From Zunongwangia mangrovi (GTDB lineage Bacteria; Bacteroidota; Bacteroidia; Flavobacteriales; Flavobacteriaceae), in assembly GCF_900112105.1 (NCBI RefSeq), contig NZ_FOKV01000001.1, forward strand, positions 744,001-808,000: 64,000 bases of DNA, written 5' to 3'. How positions within the stretch are numbered: the stretch's first letter is position 1; each line of letters starts with the position of its first letter. Of the stretch, positions 1 to 8,920 are shown one piece after another. Made by a program: the position numbers and the translations under genes. The notes beneath the pieces are model-generated. The model saw only the letters and a list, made by a program, of their open reading frames with translations, was not told the DNA's origin and ran no database searches.

Positions 1-1
1 C

Positions 2-1063
2 GAACTTTCTGAAGAAGAAAGAGATTATTACTTAGAGCGAAGATATCCTTCATTTGGTAACCTTGTACCTCGTGATGTAGCTTCACGTGCTGCAAAAGAG
101 CGATGTGATGCTGGATTTGGAGTAAATAAAACCGGACAGGCTGTATTTTTAGATTTTGCTAGCGCAATTAAGCGTTACGGAAAAGAAGCGGCTTTCTCAG
201 CAGGGCAAAAAAATCCTTCTGAAGCAGAAATTATAAAATTAGGTAAGGAAGCAGTAGAGGCTAAATATGGTAACCTTTTCCAAATGTATGAAAAGATCAC
301 CGATCAAAACCCTTACGAAACTCCAATGATGATCTTCCCGGCAGTACACTATACGATGGGAGGACTTTGGGTAGATTATAACTTACAAACAACTATTCCT
401 GGATGTTACGCCGCAGGAGAAGCAAACTTCTCAGATCACGGCGCGAACAGATTGGGAGCTTCGGCTTTAATGCAGGGGCTTGCAGATGGTTACTTTGTAC
501 TTCCTTATACGATAGGAGACTATCTTTCAGGAGATATTAAAACCGGAAAAATCCCAACAGATTCTCCAGAATTTGAGGCTGCAGAAAAAGATGTTCGTGG
601 TAAGATCGAGCGTTTGATGAATGCAGGCGGAAAATACTCTGTAGATACTTACCATAAAAAATTAGGTAAGATTATGTGGGATAAATGTGGTATGGCACGT
701 AATGAACAAGGTCTTAAAGAAGCTATCGAAGAAATTAAAGCTTTAAGAGAAGATTTTTGGAAGAACGTAAAAGTTACCGGTACCGCAGATAGTAAAAATG
801 CTGAATTAGAAAAAGCAGGTCGTGTGGCCGATTTCCTAGAACTAGGAGAGCTTTTCGCAAAAGATGCATTACATAGAAATGAGTCTTGTGGAGGACACTT
901 TAGAGAAGAGTATCAAACCGAAGAAGGTGAAGCTTTAAGGGACGATGAAAACTTTAGATATGTAGCTGCCTGGGAATACAAAGGACAACCAAGCGATGCT
1001 GCTCTTCACAAAGAAGAACTTATTTTCAACAATATCGAATTAAAAACAAGAAGTTATAAATAG
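2..1063 (+). CDS. sdhA: Succinate dehydrogenase flavoprotein subunit, C-terminal part (5' end outside window)
   Basis: The reading frame is open from the second base of the window to a TAG at 1061-1063 and gives the last 353 residues of SdhA, the FAD subunit that oxidises succinate to fumarate in the TCA cycle and passes electrons to SdhB. The motif [10 protein letters not shown] followed by [10 protein letters not shown] is the conserved FAD-binding C-terminal signature of succinate dehydrogenase and fumarate reductase flavoproteins. The length and the lack of a fused domain fit the long flavoprotein of Bacteroidota B-type complexes. The first visible in-frame ATG (284) is internal, so it is not the start. 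sdhB follows 75 bases downstream on the same strand, so the two are almost certainly co-transcribed. The cytochrome b subunit would be expected upstream, outside the window. Confidence 0.96.
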   Translation, partial: ELSEEERDYYLERRYPSFGNLVPRDVASRAAKERCDAGFGVNKTGQAVFLDFASAIKRYGKEAAFSAGQKNPSEAEIIKLGKEAVEAKYGNLFQMYEKITDQNPYETPMMIFPAVHYTMGGLWVDYNLQTTIPGCYAAGEANFSDHGANRLGASALMQGLADGYFVLPYTIGDYLSGDIKTGKIPTDSPEFEAAEKDVRGKIERLMNAGGKYSVDTYHKKLGKIMWDKCGMARNEQGLKEAIEEIKALREDFWKNVKVTGTADSKNAELEKAGRVADFLELGELFAKDALHRNESCGGHFREEYQTEEGEALRDDENFRYVAAWEYKGQPSDAALHKEELIFNNIELKTRSYK

Positions 1064-1138
1064 ATGCAAGTGTTGAGATATGAGCTGTTACAAATTAGCG
1101 ACTCAAGACTCAATACTCAATACTAAAATCTAAAGAAT
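1064..1138. repeat. Short degenerate copy of the AT-rich intergenic repeat
   Basis: The sdhA-sdhB spacer contains GACTCAAGACTCAATACTC and then ACTAAAATCTAAAG. This composition and wording (ACTCAATACT, AAATCTAA) resembles the right ends of the larger AGTAGTTAGA-family elements at 4.7-15.2 kb. Relatedness is by eye only. Confidence 0.35.
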
Positions 1139-1885
1139 ATGAAACTTATATTAAAAATATGGCGACAAGAAAACGCTAAGTCTGCAGGGAAGATGGTATC
1201 CTATCCTATCGACGGTATCGAAGGAGATATGTCTTTTCTTGAAATGTTAGACGTTTTAAATGAAGAGCTTGTTGCTAAAGGAGAAGATCCGGTAGAATTC
1301 GATCATGACTGTCGTGAAGGAATTTGCGGTTCTTGTTCATTACAAATTAACGGTGAACCTCACGGTCCAGATAAATTAATAACAACCTGCCAATTACACA
1401 TGCGTTCTTTTAATGATGGTGATACGATCGTGATCGAGCCATTTAGAGCCAATGCGTTCCCGGTAGTTAAGGATTTGATCGTAGATAGAACTTCTTTCGA
1501 TCGTATTCAGCAGGCGGGTGGATATGTTTCTGTAAATACTTCAGGAAACACTATCGATGCCAATAGTATTCCTGTAAATAAGCATGATGCAGACGATTCT
1601 TTCGCTGCAGCAACCTGTATTGGTTGTGGTGCGTGCGTTGCAGCTTGTAAGAATGCAAGTGCGATGTTATTTACTTCAGCAAAAGTTTCACAATATGCTT
1701 TACTTCCGCAGGGACAGGTAGAAGCTACAGATCGTGTTATGAATATGGTTCGCCAAATGGATCTTGAAGGTTTTGGTAACTGTACAAATACCGGTGCTTG
1801 TGAAATTGAGTGTCCTAAAGGAATATCTTTAGAGAATATTGCTCGTATGAACCGTGAATATTTATCTGCAAGTACAAAAGGATAA
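1139..1885 (+). CDS. sdhB: Succinate dehydrogenase iron-sulfur subunit
   Basis: The protein is 248 residues long and carries electrons from the SdhA flavin to the membrane quinone pocket. All three cluster sites are visible: the 2Fe-2S ligands C58, C63, C66 and C84 ([10 protein letters not shown], then ITTCQL), the 4Fe-4S set C160, C163, C166 and C170 ([11 protein letters not shown]), and the 3Fe-4S set C215, C221 and C225 ([11 protein letters not shown]). The middle cysteine of the last motif is preceded by TNTGA rather than a fourth ligand, as expected for a 3Fe-4S site. It is the last gene of the sdh operon, because a terminator hairpin follows 25 bases after the stop. A long antisense reading frame over the 3' half has no supporting features. 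Confidence 0.97.
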   Translation: MKLILKIWRQENAKSAGKMVSYPIDGIEGDMSFLEMLDVLNEELVAKGEDPVEFDHDCREGICGSCSLQINGEPHGPDKLITTCQLHMRSFNDGDTIVIEPFRANAFPVVKDLIVDRTSFDRIQQAGGYVSVNTSGNTIDANSIPVNKHDADDSFAAATCIGCGACVAACKNASAMLFTSAKVSQYALLPQGQVEATDRVMNMVRQMDLEGFGNCTNTGACEIECPKGISLENIARMNREYLSASTKG

Positions 1886-1910
1886 AAAATATTTTTTCTG
1901 AATAGAACTG

Positions 1911-1945
1911 AATCCCGATTTCTCTTTAGATTTCGGGATTTTTTA
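1911..1945 (+). terminator. Rho-independent terminator after sdhB
   Basis: AATCCCGA pairs with TCGGGATT across a 14-base loop, followed by a T run. It lies 25 bases after the sdhB stop and 23 bases before the next gene. Confidence 0.85.
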
Positions 1946-1967
1946 TGCATCTTATTTAAAAATTTTT

Positions 1968-3125
1968 ATGGCTTTTTCTGAATCCCTTATTTCTAAACTT
2001 CCGGCTTCTCCTGAAAATATTTTCTCAAAAATGAGCGGTTTAGCCAATCGTTATAACGCGATAAATATGTCACAGGGATTTCCTGGTTTTAAAAGCGATG
2101 ATCGTTTAAAGGAATTGGTTTATAAGGCCATGAAAGGCGGTTATAATCAATATGCGCCCTTAGCAGGAATTCCAGAGCTACGCGAAGAAATTGTAAAGAA
2201 AATTGAAGTGCTTCACGGCAAAAAGTATCATTCAGATTCAGAAATAACTTTAACTGCCGGGGCATCACAGGCTTTAAATAGTGCTATTTCAGCTTTTGTT
2301 CATCCTGGTGATGATGTCATTATTTTTAAACCGGCTTACGATATTTACGAGCCGATCGTAAAAATAAATGGAGGAATTCCGGTTCATATTCAGCTTAAAG
2401 GAAAGGAATATACAGTAGATTGGAACGAAGTAAAAACTAAAATTAGCGATAAAACGAGGATGATCGTGATTAACACACCTCACAATCCCAGCGGAACTAT
2501 TTTGTCTAAAGCAGATATGCTGCAATTAGAAAACTTGCTTAAAAACACCAATATCATCCTTTTAAGCGACGAAGTTTATGAGCATATTATATTCGATGGT
2601 AAAAAGCATCAAAGCGCTTCAGCTTTTCCACAATTGTCTGAAAGAGCAATCGTTTGTGCCTCTTTCGGGAAAACTTTTCATAATACGGGTTGGAAAATGG
2701 GCTATTGCGTAGCGCCAGAAATCTTAATGAAGGAGATTTGGAAATTTCATGAAATCACCGTTTTCTGCGTAAATCATCCTATGCAACGAGCTTTTGCGGA
2801 ATATCTCAAAGACCCCGAAACTTACTTGAGTTTGCCGCAGTTCTATCAGGAAAAAAGAGATTATTTTCTTGAACAGATTAAAGACACAAGGTTTAAAGTT
2901 ATTCCGTCTGCCGGAACTTATTTTCAGCTTTTGGATTATTCTGAGATTACAACCGAATCTGATATCCTTTTTGCTGAAAAATTAGTGAAAGAATACCAGT
3001 TAGCATCGATTCCGGTGTCGGTTTTTAATATCAATAATCAAGATCTAAAGCAATTGCGTTTTTGTTTCGCGAAGGAAAATGAGACTTTAGATAAAGCAGC
3101 TGAAATATTACTCAAAATTGGTTAA
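1968..3125 (+). CDS. PLP-dependent aminotransferase, methionine aminotransferase (YbdL) type
   Basis: The 385-residue class I/II fold-type I aminotransferase matches the usual family length. The PLP lysine is K235 in SFGKTFHNTGWKMGY, the variant typical of YbdL and kynurenine-aminotransferase-like enzymes. D201 (LSDEVY) would bind the pyridine nitrogen, N173 sits in NTPHNPSG, and the substrate-carboxylate arginine is in LRFCFAK near the C terminus. YbdL-type enzymes transaminate methionine and aromatic amino acids and can close the methionine salvage pathway. That substrate assignment is from family knowledge, not visible directly. The ATG start at 1968 is 23 bases beyond the sdhB terminator. 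pdeM follows after 28 bases, so the two may share a transcript. Confidence 0.85.
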   Translation: MAFSESLISKLPASPENIFSKMSGLANRYNAINMSQGFPGFKSDDRLKELVYKAMKGGYNQYAPLAGIPELREEIVKKIEVLHGKKYHSDSEITLTAGASQALNSAISAFVHPGDDVIIFKPAYDIYEPIVKINGGIPVHIQLKGKEYTVDWNEVKTKISDKTRMIVINTPHNPSGTILSKADMLQLENLLKNTNIILLSDEVYEHIIFDGKKHQSASAFPQLSERAIVCASFGKTFHNTGWKMGYCVAPEILMKEIWKFHEITVFCVNHPMQRAFAEYLKDPETYLSLPQFYQEKRDYFLEQIKDTRFKVIPSAGTYFQLLDYSEITTESDILFAEKLVKEYQLASIPVSVFNINNQDLKQLRFCFAKENETLDKAAEILLKIG

Positions 3126-3153
3126 TTTCGCCTCTCTTTTTTGAGGTCTAGAA

Positions 3154-3783
3154 ATGAAAATCACCATCCAAAATAACCATTTTCAGTTGGCGTGTAGCGG
3201 CGTTTCTTATTGGGAAGAGCAAAAAGCTTTGCTGGTGGCCGATGTTCATTTGGGAAAGATCTCTCATTTTAGAAAATACGGCAGCGCGGTGCCACAATCA
3301 GCGATTCAGACGAATTTTGATCGTTTAGACGTAGCGGTAACCGAGTTTCAACCGCAGAAAATTATCTTTTTAGGAGATCTTTTTCATAGTGCCTTGAATG
3401 CCGAATGGAATTTATTTGAAAACTGGCTTCAAAAGCAGCAAGCTGAAATCATTTTAATTGCCGGGAATCACGATATCATTTCTCCGATTCATTATGAAGA
3501 ACTAGGAGTGAAAATTTATCAGGAATTACAGATCGAGAACTTTCGTTTAACCCATCATCCTGAAGAAAAAGAAACCGATTTTAATATTTGTGGACATATT
3601 CATCCCGGTTATCGATTGGTTGGTTTAGCAAAGCAAAATTTAAAATTGAAATGTTTCTTTCGAAGCAAAAATCAATTGATTTTACCTGCTTTTGGTGAAT
3701 TTACCGGTGCTTTTTTAATGAAACCTGAAGAAGAAGATCAAGTCTTTGTTTGTGCACAATCTGAAGTAATTCGAGTAAGCTAA
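3154..3783 (+). CDS. pdeM: Ligase-associated DNA damage response endonuclease PdeM (calcineurin-like metallophosphoesterase)
   Basis: The 209-residue metallophosphoesterase has every metal-binding block in order: D30-x-H32 (ADVHLGK), D75 (LGDLFHS), N105-H106-D107 (GNHD), a histidine pair at 134-135, and H148-x-H150 (CGHIHPG). The size and the LVADVHLGK opening fit the PdeM family. In other bacteria that family is encoded with an ATP-dependent DNA ligase, a large DEXH helicase and a beta-CASP exonuclease. None of those partners is next to it here: the neighbours are an aminotransferase and a TspO-like protein. The nuclease role is inferred from family membership, and the protein could be a general phosphodiesterase. 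Confidence 0.82.
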   Translation: MKITIQNNHFQLACSGVSYWEEQKALLVADVHLGKISHFRKYGSAVPQSAIQTNFDRLDVAVTEFQPQKIIFLGDLFHSALNAEWNLFENWLQKQQAEIILIAGNHDIISPIHYEELGVKIYQELQIENFRLTHHPEEKETDFNICGHIHPGYRLVGLAKQNLKLKCFFRSKNQLILPAFGEFTGAFLMKPEEEDQVFVCAQSEVIRVS

Positions 3784-3871
3784 AATTCATCCTATTTTCA
3801 TACAAAATCAAACTTTAACCTAACACTAACGTTGGTTTATTCAGGCGTTTGGTAATTTCATTTGAAATTTG

Positions 3872-3912
3872 CGTCACCCTGAACCTGTCCATCAGGCAGG
3901 ATCAGAAGGACA
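3872..3912. repeat. REP-type palindromic repeat (GTCACCCTGA family)
   Basis: GTCACCCTGAACCTGTCC is followed by ATCAGGCAGGATCAGAAGG, a degenerate inverted arrangement seen in several other gaps of the window. It overlaps the TTG-started N-terminal extension of the next reading frame, which argues against that extension being coding. Confidence 0.65.
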
Positions 3913-3928
3913 ACTTAGCTCAAATACT

Positions 3929-4717
3929 ATGAAACCAAAATTACTTGCTGTTCTCAATTTTATTTCCGTAGTGATCACACTTTTTGTGAGTTATTATACG
4001 CAGGCCGTAAAACTCAACGGAAATACGATGGGAAGTTTAAGTCACGAATATTTCAATTTATTCACGCCGGCAGATTATGCTTTTGCGATCTGGGGAATTA
4101 TTTACCTGGGATTGCTGGCATTTTCAGGCTATCAAATCTACCAGGCTTTTGGCCCTAAAAAAGATTTGCAGTTTCTTCAGCAAACAAAATTCTGGTTCAT
4201 TTTAGCGAATCTCGCCAATGCCGCCTGGGTTGTGATTTGGTTATACGAATACACCGGTTTATCGATCTTTTTGATGCTGCTGATTCTCTTTTCACTTATT
4301 AAGATCATTCTCAATACCAATATGGAACGCTGGGATGCACCTTTTAAGATCATCGCGTTTAGCTGGTGGCCCATTTGTTTGTATTCGGGTTGGATTGCGG
4401 TAGCGACCATTGCAAATATTGCCGCTTATTTAGCCAAGATTGGATGGAATGGAGGTATTTTTTCTGAAGTACAGTGGACGAGCACTATGATCGTGATTGC
4501 TGCAATTTTGAATATTGTAATGATTTATACCCGAAATATGCGCGAATTCGCCGCCGTTGGAATTTGGGCTTTATTTGCGATCTATATGCGACATTCAGAA
4601 AATCAAACTTTAATTGCTTACGTCGCTCTTGGCGCTGCAATTTTAATAGGGATTAACACAGCTTACCACGGTTTCATCAACCGAAAACAAAACCCAATGT
4701 ATCGAATGATTAAGTAG
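3929..4717 (+). CDS. Tryptophan-rich sensory protein (TspO/MBR-like membrane protein)
   Basis: From the ATG at 3929 the protein has 262 residues and about seven hydrophobic segments, starting with KLLAVLNFISVVITLFVSYY. It is very rich in tryptophan (AIWGIIY, AAWVVIW, SWWPICLYSGW), which is the hallmark of TspO-related proteins. Canonical TspO proteins have five segments and about 160 residues; this longer form is a common Bacteroidota variant whose ligand is unknown. The frame extends upstream to a TTG at 3869, but that stretch is a REP repeat with no hydrophobic character, so I prefer the ATG. The stop codon TAG lies inside the left edge of the repeat element that follows. Confidence 0.72.
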   Translation: MKPKLLAVLNFISVVITLFVSYYTQAVKLNGNTMGSLSHEYFNLFTPADYAFAIWGIIYLGLLAFSGYQIYQAFGPKKDLQFLQQTKFWFILANLANAAWVVIWLYEYTGLSIFLMLLILFSLIKIILNTNMERWDAPFKIIAFSWWPICLYSGWIAVATIANIAAYLAKIGWNGGIFSEVQWTSTMIVIAAILNIVMIYTRNMREFAAVGIWALFAIYMRHSENQTLIAYVALGAAILIGINTAYHGFINRKQNPMYRMIK

Positions 4718-5080
4718 TAGTTAGTAGTTAGACCGGCTGACGCCTTTTAGAAATTAGATTTTAGATCGCTTCGCTTTTGGAGAATAGATTCAGGATACAA
4801 TTGAAAGGAATCAAGATTCATTTTCTTGAATTTTAAATTTATAATTGATGTCATCTCGACCGTAGCGGAGAGATCTTTTTTCTTTTGAAGTTATGAAATT
4901 TTTATAGGCGAAAGGTCATTCTGAACCTGCCCGTCCGGCAGGCGGGCTTGGTTTCAGAATCTCATAAGAGTGATAAGATCCCGGATCAAGTCCGGGATGA
5001 CGAACTTATATCAACCAAAGTCTATTCTCTAGAATCTAGACTCTCAAATCTAATATCTCAATTCTAACTACTCACTACTA
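4717..5080. repeat. AGTAGTTAGA-bounded intergenic element with two embedded REP copies
   Basis: This 438-base gap contains no gene. It starts with AGTAGTTAGA (4723-4732) followed by TTAGATTTTAGATCGCTTCG, and ends with the exact reverse complement TCTAACTACT (5063-5072) and CACTACTA. Inside lie a TGTCATCTCGACCGTAGCGG unit (about 4849-4880) and a larger REP (about 4916-5003) containing GATCCCGG-caagt-CCGGGATGACG. The opening and closing segments recur at 8715-8920 and, in part, at 9717-9950, 6950-7330 and 14975-15190. Confidence 0.75.
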
Positions 5081-5155
5081 AAACCCCAAAACCTGATAAA
5101 TATCATATTTTAAACGGTGGCTACTTTTCATCTTTGGTGATTAAACCTAAAACAA

Positions 5156-6946
5156 ATGAAAAACGCCATATCCCCACATCAATTTCATATTCCGGTGATG
5201 GGCATTGCTTACACCATCGATACGCCGGTGAAAGTGGCGCATTTTGGGATAAATTCTTCCATTTCGATTATTGAAGATCACCTTATCGAAAAAATGCGCG
5301 AGTATTATTATAAACTCAACAACGAGACTTTTCAACCCATAACCAAAAAAGAACCAAACTTCAGGGCCAAGCGAATTACAGATTATCTTAATTTGATTAG
5401 CGAGGAGGTGAAAAAGAAAGTAGAAGAGGTGAAAACCGCTGCTTTTTCTAGCACTTCAGAGATTACCAAGTATTTCGAGATGCTCCCTGAAGTTTCAGAA
5501 TTAAAGCAGAAATACCTCAAATTTCTTCAGCTTAATGATTCTTCGGAAAAAGAAAACCTGGAATCCGAACTTCGCGAGGAAGTAAAACCCGGTGCGATCG
5601 AAGTCAATATTATGACGAAGATCGATAACGATCAGCTTGACGAAAATAAAGAACCGGTAGAGAATGGTTCTGATGCTTTGCAGGCGCTAAAGGGTTATGC
5701 TGAAAGCGATTTAGAAAATTCAACTTTGGTATTTTCTGCAGGGATGAATCCAAGATTGTTTAATTACCTGTCTTCTTTTAAAACCTTCAGTCCAGATGAA
5801 AACGGAAATTTTCAGAAAGCGATTGCTATCAAAGTGAGCGATTATCGTTCGGCATTGATTCAGGGAAAATACCTCGCAAAACGTGGAATCTGGGTTAGTG
5901 AATTCAGAATCGAATCTGGCTTGAATTGCGGCGGACACGCTTTCGCAACCGATGGTTATTTGCTGGGGCCGATTATGGAAGAATTTAAGCAGAAAAAGGA
6001 CGAATTACAGTCAGAATTAGCTTCTTTATACCGAAGTGCTGTTGCTGAAGAAGCCGAAATTTCAGCATTGCCAGAAATTAAGATCACCGTTCAGGGCGGG
6101 ATTGGTACGTTTGAAGAAGACACTTTGCTGAAAGACTATTTTCAAGCCGATGCCACTGGTTGGGGTTCGCCGTTTTTGTTGTGTCCTGAAGCTACAAATG
6201 TTGATAAAGAAACCCTCGAAAAACTTCAAAAATCGAAAGAAAAAGACATTATTTTAAGTCATAGTTCGCCACTTGGCGTTCGGTTTAATTATTTGAAAGG
6301 TGCGAGTGGAGAAGAATTCCGAAGAAAAAATCTTTTGCGTAATAAACCCGGGAGCTCGTGTCCCGAGAAATTGTTAGAATCGAATACCGAATTTACCGAA
6401 AAGCCTATTTGCACCGCTTCGCATAAATATCAGAAATTAAAACTGAAGCAAATTCAGCATTCAGATTTATCGAATGAAGAAAAAGCGAAGGAAGCCGAAA
6501 AGTTGTTTCAAAAGGAGTGTTTGTGTACCGGTTTGTGCAATAGTGCAGCTAAAAATTACAATTTCAGCTTTGTAAAGAAAATGTATTTTGTGACCGTTTG
6601 TCCCGGGCCAAATTTGGCGTATTTCGATGATGAATATTCTTTGCAGGAACTTACAGATCATATTTATGGGCGTAAAAGTGTGTTGGATGGTTATCGCCCG
6701 CATATGTTTATTAAAGAGTTGCAGTTGTACATCGATTATTTGAAGGAATTGTTAGATACCACAGATTTTTCGAATAAGAGAGAGGCAAAAAAATTTACGC
6801 GATTTTCACAGAATTTGGAAGAAGGCATTACTTATTATAAGAATCTTTTCTGCGGAAGGGTAATCAAAGAAGAGCAATTTCTAACCGATCTATTAGTTTG
6901 TGAAAGTCAGATTTTAGAAATAACGCATCAGGCAGAAGTGGCTTAA
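5156..6946 (+). CDS. Unrecognised 596-residue cysteine-rich protein, possible nitronate-monooxygenase-like flavin TIM barrel
   Basis: I cannot name this protein with confidence. Three blocks resemble the flavin-binding TIM barrel of nitronate monooxygenases and PfaD-type enzymes: an N-terminal FHIPVMGIAYT (10-20), ESGLNCGGHAF (253-263), which recalls the EAGGH motif, and QGGIGTFEED (313-322), followed by GWGSPFLLCPEAT (335-347), which recalls the phosphate-binding end of the barrel. The C-terminal third has a cysteine cluster (C402, C419, C455, C457, C461, C482) with CLCTGLC, which could bind a metal or Fe-S cluster. There is no signal peptide, so it should be cytoplasmic. A helical, charged insertion (about 80-145) separates the first blocks. 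Repeat elements fill the gaps on both sides, so it is probably monocistronic. Confidence 0.5.
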   Translation: MKNAISPHQFHIPVMGIAYTIDTPVKVAHFGINSSISIIEDHLIEKMREYYYKLNNETFQPITKKEPNFRAKRITDYLNLISEEVKKKVEEVKTAAFSSTSEITKYFEMLPEVSELKQKYLKFLQLNDSSEKENLESELREEVKPGAIEVNIMTKIDNDQLDENKEPVENGSDALQALKGYAESDLENSTLVFSAGMNPRLFNYLSSFKTFSPDENGNFQKAIAIKVSDYRSALIQGKYLAKRGIWVSEFRIESGLNCGGHAFATDGYLLGPIMEEFKQKKDELQSELASLYRSAVAEEAEISALPEIKITVQGGIGTFEEDTLLKDYFQADATGWGSPFLLCPEATNVDKETLEKLQKSKEKDIILSHSSPLGVRFNYLKGASGEEFRRKNLLRNKPGSSCPEKLLESNTEFTEKPICTASHKYQKLKLKQIQHSDLSNEEKAKEAEKLFQKECLCTGLCNSAAKNYNFSFVKKMYFVTVCPGPNLAYFDDEYSLQELTDHIYGRKSVLDGYRPHMFIKELQLYIDYLKELLDTTDFSNKREAKKFTRFSQNLEEGITYYKNLFCGRVIKEEQFLTDLLVCESQILEITHQAEVA

Positions 6947-6949
6947 CAA

Positions 6950-7330
6950 AGTAGATCACTACGCTGTTAGATTTGAGATTTTAGATCGGCTTTACCTCTT
7001 AGAAAATAAATAATGTGTGAATGTGTTAATTTGGAAATGAATTTTTCAATTGCAATCATATAAATGTCAGGTCGAGTGATTTTAATGCAGCTTTAGCAAA
7101 ATTAAAATAGTATCGAGATCTGGTTTTTCCGATCAAAAAGCATTTGTCATATCGAGTGGATTTCAATTGAAATTTGTATCGAGTTATCGTTTCCAATAAA
7201 TTCTCGATACAATCCCGATAATATCGGGATCATTCGAATTGACATTTTATATTATTGATAGCAGCAGTATGTGCAGAAATCTAAAAGCGAAGCGATCTAA
7301 ATTCTAGCAGCGAAGCGGTCTAATATCAAT
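6950..7330. repeat. Composite intergenic repeat region (AGATTTTAGATCG family plus TCGAG-type REPs)
   Basis: No gene is visible in this 389-base gap. The left end reads CGCTGTTAGATTTGAGATTT and the right end holds CTAAAAGCGAAGCGATCTAA and TAGCAGCGAAGCGGTCTAA. These are inverted forms of the TTAGATCGCTTCGCTGTTAG unit seen elsewhere. The middle has TGTCAGGTCGAGTG, GTCATATCGAGTGG and the palindrome ATCCCGATAATATCGGGAT (about 7213-7231). Confidence 0.65.
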
Positions 7331-7335
7331 AAAAA

Positions 7336-8694
7336 TCACGTCATTCCCTTAATATCATTGCTCCAGGTCGGGTAGGCAAAGATCATTGCTTTTAGATCCT
7401 TGCAAGAAAGTCCGCCGCACATTGCCATCACAAACATATTGATCATTTCACCGGCTTCCGGCCCAACCAAATGAGCACCAAGAACCTGTTCGGTTTTTTT
7501 GTCTTTGATGACTTTAAAAGCGTAATGTCGATTCGCAATTCGTTTAGAATTAAACCAACTGGGTGCCGATTTGTGATTCACCACATAATCAAAACCTCTT
7601 TCTTTGGCTTGTTGTTCCGAAAGTCCTACGGAAGCCACATTAGGAAGCGTAAAAACTACCGAAGGTTGCGGAGGATAATGCGCTTCAGTTTTATTGTATT
7701 TCCCTAAAAGATTCGCTGAAACCACACGTGATTCCTGAGAAGAGAGCGGCGTAAGCGGTAAACCTTCACTGTCTGAAACATCTCCGCAGGCATACACATC
7801 TTTATTTGAAGTATTCTGTAAATGTTCGTTGACTGAAATTCCTTTGTTGGTAAAAGCGACATTTCCTTTTTCTAAATCTAATTCATCTATCGAAGGAACA
7901 CGCCCGGCGGTATTAAAAACCAATTCGGCTTTTGCTGAAACTTCTTCTCCGTCTTTGGTTTCCGCAGTTACGCGAAGATATTTTCGAAGCTTTTCAACCT
8001 TGGAAGCTTTCGCATTGAAGATGAATTTAATTCCGATTTTCTCGGAAGCATCAGTAAGATGAGCGACCATATCTTCATCAAAATTTGAAAGCGGTCTTGG
8101 TTCTGTATCGATCATTGTGACTTCAACGCCAAGACGTGCAGCGATATGTGCAAACTCCATCCCGATGTAACCGGCGCCGATAAAGATCATTGATTCCGGC
8201 AGTTTTTCTAACTCCAGGAAATCATCACTATTCAGCATTAATTCTGCTCCCGGAATTTTAAGGGGCATTGGTTTGTTTCCGGTAGCGATCACAATCTTTT
8301 TCGCTTTTACCGTTTTTCCTTCTACTGAAAGTGTGTTTTCGTCTAAAAACTTAGGGGACTGGTGGTACATTTTAATACCAAGTTCTGCCAGATCTTTTTC
8401 GGTGGCAGCGGGAATTGCTTCAGTAAATTTTAGCTTGAATTTCTGGAGATCCTGCCAGTTAACTTCCGGCATTTTTGAAATTCCCAGTCCCATCATATTT
8501 TGGGAACGTTCGATAATTTCTGTAATACCAACCAAAACTTTTTTAGGATCGCAACCTCGATTTGGGCAGGTACCACCGTATTCTCGGTTATCGGCGATAG
8601 CGACTTTCCAGCCGGCTTCAGCGCAATCTTTAGCCACGCCTTTTCCGGCAGTTCCGGTACCGATTACAAAAACATCAAATTCTTCTATTCCCAT
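7336..8694 (-). CDS. NAD(P)/FAD-dependent pyridine nucleotide-disulfide oxidoreductase, class I-like
   Basis: The 452-residue protein has the glutathione/dihydrolipoamide reductase architecture: an N-terminal FAD Rossmann motif (FVIGTGTAGKGVA, residues 9-21), a redox-active pair C43-x4-C48 (GGTCPNRGCDPKK), an NAD(P)-binding motif (FIGAGYIGMEFA), a second FAD motif (VYACGDV) and a C-terminal dimerisation domain. The C-terminal HPTxxE catalytic block is replaced by AYPTWSND, so the usual His-Glu proton shuttle is missing. Classical lipoamide, glutathione or mercuric reductase activity is therefore doubtful and the electron acceptor is unknown. Bacteroidota genomes often annotate such proteins only as NAD(P)/FAD-dependent oxidoreductases. 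It is bracketed by repeat elements. Confidence 0.83.
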   Translation of the reverse strand: MGIEEFDVFVIGTGTAGKGVAKDCAEAGWKVAIADNREYGGTCPNRGCDPKKVLVGITEIIERSQNMMGLGISKMPEVNWQDLQKFKLKFTEAIPAATEKDLAELGIKMYHQSPKFLDENTLSVEGKTVKAKKIVIATGNKPMPLKIPGAELMLNSDDFLELEKLPESMIFIGAGYIGMEFAHIAARLGVEVTMIDTEPRPLSNFDEDMVAHLTDASEKIGIKFIFNAKASKVEKLRKYLRVTAETKDGEEVSAKAELVFNTAGRVPSIDELDLEKGNVAFTNKGISVNEHLQNTSNKDVYACGDVSDSEGLPLTPLSSQESRVVSANLLGKYNKTEAHYPPQPSVVFTLPNVASVGLSEQQAKERGFDYVVNHKSAPSWFNSKRIANRHYAFKVIKDKKTEQVLGAHLVGPEAGEMINMFVMAMCGGLSCKDLKAMIFAYPTWSNDIKGMT

Positions 8695-8714
8695 ATTTTT
8701 TATTTTAGCTTTTT

Positions 8715-8920
8715 AGTAGTTAGATTTTAGATCGCTTCGCTGTTAGATTCTAGAATTTAGACAGTTTCACTTTTAGAAATTAGACAATTTGATAATGTGT
8801 CAATGTGCTAATTTGAAAATTTAGATATAGTCAACTTTCGCTTTAAATTGAGGTCTATAGTCTATGTTCTATTTTCTAATATCTTAGATCTAATGTCTCA
8901 ATTCTAACTATTCACTACTA
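8715..8920. repeat. AGTAGTTAGA-bounded intergenic element
   Basis: AGTAGTTAGA (8715-8724) opens the element, followed by TTTTAGATCGCTTCGCTGTT. It closes with GTCTCAATTCTAACTATTC (TCTAACTATT at 8903-8912) and CACTACTA. The right edge directly abuts the stop codon of the downstream minus-strand gene at 8921, and the left edge begins about 20 bases from the start of the upstream gene, so the element occupies nearly the whole spacer. Confidence 0.72.

Noticed and set aside
1507-1950. 147-residue frame antisense to sdhB
   Set aside because: It overlaps a well-supported gene and a terminator; its composition follows from the coding strand.
3869-3928. N-terminal extension of the TspO-like protein from a TTG
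   Set aside because: The extra 20 residues are encoded by a REP palindrome and would spoil the hydrophobic N terminus.
8273-8716. 147-residue frame antisense to the FAD oxidoreductase
   Set aside because: It lies wholly within a confident gene and ends in an intergenic repeat.
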